From Streptosporangiaceae bacterium (GTDB taxonomy: Bacteria; Actinomycetota; Actinomycetes; Streptosporangiales; Streptosporangiaceae): a stretch of 11,232 nucleotides of DNA. Both the position numbers and the translations under genes were made by a program. Positions 8,177 to 11,232 of the stretch are shown here, in pieces; positions within the stretch are counted from its first letter, which is position 1; each line of letters starts with the position of its first letter. The DNA lies in assembly GCA_030045215.1 (NCBI GenBank), contig JASIBJ010000390.1, forward strand, positions 1 through 11,232. The letters run 5' to 3'. The notes beneath the pieces are model-generated. The model was not told the origin of the DNA. It saw only the letters and a program-made list of their open reading frames with translations, and did no database searches.

Positions 8177-8926
8177 TCAGATCTGGCCGACGCCGAACTC
8201 GGGCTGGTCAAAGCCAGCGGCCAGCGGGTTCCACTGCCGCAGGAACTCGGCCTTGGCGCTATTGGCCAGGCCCGAGTCACTCAGTGCAGCCTGAAAGGAG
8301 CTGACCGACAGTGTCGGCACCGGGCATGCGCCGGCGGAGATAGTTCCCAGCCAGGTGGCGAACTCGGCGTCGGCAGCCAACGAGTAGCTCAGCGCGCTCA
8401 CGAGTTCGGCGCGCAGCTGGCTGCCATCCGGGATCTGCGAGACCGCTGCCCCGGCGACGCTCGTGAGCAGTTCGCCGCGGCTCTGGATCACCTGGTCGAG
8501 CCGTGACAGGCCGCGGTCCGGGGCCAGTGTGCAGTCGGCGACCGCATGTGTGGTCGCCTCCAGGAGGGTACGGGTGGCCGCGCTGCGCCGCAGCAGGGCA
8601 GTCAGCTCGGTCAGCTGCGTGAGCTCGCTGGTCCCGGCTGGGCTCCTGGCCGTGCGACCGGCCCGGCTGTTGGTCGTTTTCGGAATGGGCGGCATCCTCG
8701 GCCGCGTAAGCGCGGCCCGCCTCGGAACCAGGCTGAGGCGATGCCGGCGATCGGGCCCGGCCTGCGGATGCGGCCGATCGCTGCCGCCAGCTCCAGAAGC
8801 GATGGCCGCCACGGTCCGGTCATGGACGCGAACGACCTCATACGTCGCCGCCGTCGCGGTCAGCAGCAGCCCGACGATCACCGTGGCAGGCAGCAGCACA
8901 CGCCACACTTTGCGATGCCGCGCCAC
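8177..8926 (-). CDS. Membrane-anchored protein with extracytoplasmic helical domain, function unknown
   Basis: The 249-residue product starts with a short basic stretch and one hydrophobic helix (about residues 7-31, with LLPATVIVGLLLTATAAT). It is most simply a type II anchored protein with its bulk outside the membrane. Residues ~45-100 are a Pro/Arg/Ser-rich linker. Residues ~100-249 look helical, with two cysteines (Cys132 in ADCTLAP, Cys201 in GACPVP) that could pair. The tail, AKAEFLRQWNPLAAGF...GVGQI, resembles a C-terminal pattern I associate loosely with uncharacterised actinobacterial proteins, but I cannot name a family. The start is a GTG at 8926 with GGGGGG (8933-8938) six bases upstream. 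The gene sits 74 bases before glnE on the same strand, so read-through into glnE is plausible. A role in nitrogen control is not indicated by the sequence. Confidence 0.8.
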   Translation of the reverse strand: MARHRKVWRVLLPATVIVGLLLTATAATYEVVRVHDRTVAAIASGAGGSDRPHPQAGPDRRHRLSLVPRRAALTRPRMPPIPKTTNSRAGRTARSPAGTSELTQLTELTALLRRSAATRTLLEATTHAVADCTLAPDRGLSRLDQVIQSRGELLTSVAGAAVSQIPDGSQLRAELVSALSYSLAADAEFATWLGTISAGACPVPTLSVSSFQAALSDSGLANSAKAEFLRQWNPLAAGFDQPEFGVGQI

Positions 8927-8966
8927 GAGCTGCCCCCCGGAGCCCTCTGGGCCGGCTCCCCCGTGC

Positions 8967-9122
8967 TCAACGCCCGCCCAGGCCGAGCCTATGCTCTGGC
9001 CTCGTCGCGGCCGGCAGGAGGTGCGCCAACCGCATCAGCGTCCGCCGGGTCTCTCGCGTCAGTGCTGCCGGGAGCGCAGCATGCGCGGCTAGTTCGGGAT
9101 CCGGGGCGCGAGCTTCGGCCAT
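8967..9122 (-). CDS. Possible 51-residue protein between the lipoprotein and membrane-protein genes
   Basis: A small ORF starting at ATG 9122 overlaps the last 34 bases of the lipoprotein gene and stops 40 bases before the next gene. The sequence is Ala/Arg/Leu-rich, with TRETRRTLMRLAHLLPA as a possible amphipathic helix. In its favour, it fills an otherwise empty 162-base gap in the same direction as its neighbours. Against it are the weak ribosome binding site (GCGTGGG directly before the ATG) and the ease of finding such ORFs in high-GC DNA. An in-frame ATG at 9173 would give 68 residues with a deeper overlap. More likely than not this is spurious. Confidence 0.22.
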   Translation of the reverse strand: MAEARAPDPELAAHAALPAALTRETRRTLMRLAHLLPAATRPEHRLGLGGR

Positions 9123-10114
9123 CCCACGCAGGGCACGCTGCCGTGCGGCGTCAGCCGCTGGGGAGCGTGGCATGACGGCACCGGCGGGGGGACCCCTGCT
9201 ATCCGCAGCGTCCCCGGTCGAAGCAGCGAGCGGACGATCAGCAAGACCTTGTCTCCCGGATCCCAGAGGGCGGGCTGCTGACGGCTCCCGATGCTCACGT
9301 CGTCAACGTCACAGCCGCCGGTCGAAATGACGACGGCAGGCTGGCCCGTTCGCGCGGGCTCGAGCGTCAGCTGGTAGATCACGGTGATGACCGGGCATGA
9401 CCTGAGCACCGGCGGTGCTGCGGGCAGCTCCGTCAGCAACGCGTCGATGGCGCCGATGACCGCGCGGGAGGTCGTGGTGACCGCCGATCCAGCCCAGCCA
9501 CTCACCGCCACCCGGACCGACCGGTACGAGGCCGGCATGCTGTCCTCGGCGCTGGACCGGGCCGGATACCAGATCACCTGCACGTCGGCGCGGAGCAGGG
9601 ATGATCCACTGCCGGCGCTCACGATCGTGTCGACGAGCTCCATCGCGTAGATCCCGGCGGGCAGCCGCCGCGGCGCGGCGCTGAGAAGCAGCGTCGCCGG
9701 GGCGCTGTCGACCGCGCCGAGCTGGCCCGCGCCAGTGGCCACAAGGCCTGACGGGAGATGCGAACGAAGGAACGCGGCCGCAGCCTGCGCCGGCCGCGGC
9801 AGGCGATACAGCCGGTACACATCGACCGACTCGGTCGCGCTCAGTACCTGGGCCGGCGCGGCGAGGCCGGCCGGCACTGGCCGCTCGGGCAGTTGCCGGG
9901 TGCCGCGCGGCACCACAAGCCCGCTCAGTACCTGCCGCGCTGCCGCCGTCGCCGAGGCCTGGCTGCCCGCCGGGGCCGTCGCGGAAGTGTGACCGCCCGC
10001 GTTGGGGTTCTCGGTCGCGCCGTACGGCACGTCGCCGCACCCGTACAGGCAGCCAAGGGCGGCGAGCGTGGCGGCGATATAGGTGACAGCGTGCCTGGAT
10101 TTCCTGCGTTTCAT
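9089..10114 (-). CDS. Putative lipoprotein of unknown function
   Basis: The 341-residue product starts MKRRKSRHAVTYIAATLAA, a basic n-region and hydrophobic core ending in GCLYGCGD. Cys26 (LYGC) or Cys22 is the likely lipidated residue, giving a lipoprotein on the outer face of the membrane. A Ser/Thr/Ala/Gly-rich linker follows to about residue 60. The remainder is a mixed alpha/beta domain with SVDVYRLYRLP, LRADVQVIWYPAR and SCPVITVIYQLTLEP, and four cysteines in the last ~110 residues that may form disulfides. I recognise it only as a pattern seen in uncharacterised actinobacterial exported proteins. The frame stays open to 10369, but that would overlap glnA2 by about 155 bases with a low-complexity N-terminus. 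The ATG at 10114 has AGAGG (10120-10124) five bases upstream and begins a proper signal peptide. It follows glnA2 by 100 bases on the same strand. Confidence 0.85.
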   Translation of the reverse strand: MKRRKSRHAVTYIAATLAALGCLYGCGDVPYGATENPNAGGHTSATAPAGSQASATAAARQVLSGLVVPRGTRQLPERPVPAGLAAPAQVLSATESVDVYRLYRLPRPAQAAAAFLRSHLPSGLVATGAGQLGAVDSAPATLLLSAAPRRLPAGIYAMELVDTIVSAGSGSSLLRADVQVIWYPARSSAEDSMPASYRSVRVAVSGWAGSAVTTTSRAVIGAIDALLTELPAAPPVLRSCPVITVIYQLTLEPARTGQPAVVISTGGCDVDDVSIGSRQQPALWDPGDKVLLIVRSLLRPGTLRIAGVPPPVPSCHAPQRLTPHGSVPCVGWPKLAPRIPN

Positions 10115-10119
10115 CGCTG

Positions 10120-10124
10120 CCTCT
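10120..10124 (-). promoter_or_regulatory. Ribosome binding site deciding the lipoprotein start
   Basis: AGAGG on the minus strand is five bases upstream of ATG 10114. Together with the signal peptide that begins there, it excludes the upstream in-frame starts that would run into glnA2. Confidence 0.55.
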
Positions 10125-10156
10125 GCGGTCCTGATGCGCGGCAGCCCTTGCCGCTG

Positions 10157-10207
10157 CGCCCGACGGTTGGACGGCGCGCGGGACTGCGCTGGTTCCGCCC
10201 GACGGGC
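10157..10207. repeat. Repeated CGCCCGACGG element between glnA2 and the lipoprotein gene
   Basis: The ten bases CGCCCGACGG occur at 10157-10166 and, shifted by 39 bases, at 10196-10205. The second copy is part of the short dyad GCCCG-A-CGGGC (10197-10207), which is too tight a loop for a good terminator. This is the only structure I see in the 100-base gap. Its role is unknown and chance is possible at this GC content. Confidence 0.25.
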
Positions 10208-10214
10208 AGTTATC

Positions 10215-11232
10215 TCACAGCACGCCGAGGTAGCGGTCCAGCTCGAACTCGGTGACCTGCCGACGGTACTCGTGCCATTCCTCTCGCTTATTGCGCAGGA
10301 AGAAGTCGAAGACATGCTCGCCGAGGGTTTCGGCCACAAGCTCGCTGCCCTGCATGGCGTCGATGGCATCAGAGAGATTCTGCGGCAGCGGGGCGATGCC
10401 GAGTGCCCGCCGCTCGGCTGACGTCAGCGCCCACACGTCGTCCTCGGCGCCCGGCGGTAGCTCGTAGTCCTCCTCGATGCCCTTGAGCCCCGCGGCCAGG
10501 ATCACGGCGAACGCGAGATAGGGGTTGCAGGCCGGGTCAATCGAGCGGAACTCGATCCTGGTGGCATTGCCCTTCTGCGGCTTGTACATCGGCACCCGGA
10601 TCAGCGCCGAGCGGTTGTTGTGCCCCCAGCAGATGTAGGCCGGCGCCTCGCCGCCCGCTCCCGCGATCCGCTCGGTGGCGCCCCACAGGCGCTTGTATGA
10701 GTTGACCCACTGGTTGCACACCGCGGTGATCTCCGCCGCGTGCCGCAGCAGCCCGGCGATGAACGCGCGGCCGACCTTGGACAGCTGCATCTCGGCACCC
10801 GGCTCGTGGAAGACGTTCCTGTCGCCCTCGAACAGTGACATGTGCGTGTGCATGCCCGAGCCCGGGTACTCGGTGAACGGCTTCGGCATGAACGAGGCGT
10901 ACACGCCCTGCTGCAAGGCAACCTCCTTCATGGCCAGCCGGAAGGTCATGACGTTGTCCGCGGTGCTGAGCGCGTCCGCGTACCGCAGATCGATCTCCTG
11001 CTGGCCGGGGGCGCCCTCGTGGTGGCTGAACTCGACGGAAATGCCGAGGCCCTCCAGCATCGCGATCGCCTCGCGCCGGAAGTCATGGGCGATGCCGTGC
11101 GGGGTGTGGTCGAAGTACCCGCCCGAATCCATCGGCCGCGGCTTGGCGCCGGGCTCTGGCTTTTCCAGCAAGAGGAAAAACTCGATCTCGGGATGCGTGT
11201 AGAAGGTGAACCCGAGCCTTGCCGCCTTGGCT
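10215..11232 (-). CDS. glnA2: Glutamine synthetase-like enzyme GlnA2 (type I, non-adenylylated), N-terminus cut by window
   Basis: The frame stays open through the right edge (FYTHPEIEFFLLLEKP upstream of any start), leaving about 338 C-terminal residues of a ~450-residue GSI-family protein. GS signatures are EFSHHEGAPGQQEIDLRY, GSGMHTHMSLF, NSYKRLWGATER and NNRSALIRVP. The ending FLRNKREEWHEYRRQVTEFE is typical of actinobacterial GlnA2. Where GlnA1 has its adenylylation tyrosine, the aligned stretch GAEDDVWALTSAERR has Trp (codon 10431-10433), so GlnE should not modify it. Compared with GlnA1, eight extra residues lie between RL and EAP in the flap region. In Streptomyces coelicolor the GlnA2 protein has been reported as a gamma-glutamylpolyamine synthetase; in mycobacteria it is annotated as a glutamine synthetase. 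The substrate here is therefore open. It lies upstream of the lipoprotein gene and, further on, glnE, matching the order Rv2222c-Rv2221c with inserted genes. Confidence 0.93.
   Translation of the reverse strand, partial: AKAARLGFTFYTHPEIEFFLLLEKPEPGAKPRPMDSGGYFDHTPHGIAHDFRREAIAMLEGLGISVEFSHHEGAPGQQEIDLRYADALSTADNVMTFRLAMKEVALQQGVYASFMPKPFTEYPGSGMHTHMSLFEGDRNVFHEPGAEMQLSKVGRAFIAGLLRHAAEITAVCNQWVNSYKRLWGATERIAGAGGEAPAYICWGHNNRSALIRVPMYKPQKGNATRIEFRSIDPACNPYLAFAVILAAGLKGIEEDYELPPGAEDDVWALTSAERRALGIAPLPQNLSDAIDAMQGSELVAETLGEHVFDFFLRNKREEWHEYRRQVTEFELDRYLGVL

Noticed and set aside
10115..10369. N-terminal extension of the lipoprotein to 10369
   Set aside because: It would overlap glnA2 by about 155 bases and begin with a Ser/Ala/Arg-rich shadow of the GlnA2 frame. 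The start at 10114 has a good ribosome binding site and starts the signal peptide.
10431..10470. YELPP in GlnA2 as an adenylylation site
   Set aside because: When aligned through the following ER...LPQNL segment, YELPP falls upstream of the adenylylation loop, and Trp occupies the modified position.

Overview
High-GC actinobacterial chromosome segment. The evidence is strongly G/C-ending codons, a GlnA1 with an adenylylation tyrosine, an actinobacterial-type GlnE, a GlnA2-type paralogue, and secreted proteins with Ala-rich signal peptides. I cannot resolve the genus. The gene arrangement (glnA1 on one strand; glnE and glnA2 on the other) is the one I know from Mycobacterium tuberculosis (Rv2220, Rv2221c, Rv2222c) and relatives. 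The window therefore looks like the conserved nitrogen-assimilation locus with extra envelope and secreted genes between its core members.

Layout, left to right. 1-1010 (+): the C-terminal 335 residues of GlnA1, cut by the window edge. 1032-1096: two stem-loops, the second a perfect 34-bp palindrome. 1238-2068 and 2332-3171 (+): two divergent tandem paralogues encoding small secreted proteins with four conserved cysteines. I recognise no named family for them. 3242-3340: a run of dyads between convergent genes. 3414-4778 (-): an exported protein of exactly seven Cys/Trp repeats, probably a seven-bladed beta-propeller. 5016-8102 (-): full-length glnE. 8177-8926 (-): a single-pass membrane-anchored protein. 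8967-9122 (-): a doubtful small ORF. 9089-10114 (-): a putative lipoprotein. 10215-11232 (-): glnA2, cut at its N-terminus by the window edge.

How the genes fit together. GlnE adds AMP to, and removes it from, a tyrosine of GlnA1, and so tunes glutamine synthesis. The target tyrosine is visible in the GlnA1 fragment (codon 789-791). The glnA2 product has tryptophan at the corresponding place (codon 10431-10433), so it should escape this control. glnA2, the lipoprotein gene, the membrane-protein gene and glnE all point the same way with gaps of about 75-160 bp, so partial co-transcription is possible but not shown. The two cysteine-rich secreted paralogues and the propeller have no evident link to nitrogen metabolism. 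They are the least explained part of the window. There are no tRNA or rRNA genes, CRISPR arrays, transposases or phage genes that I can see.
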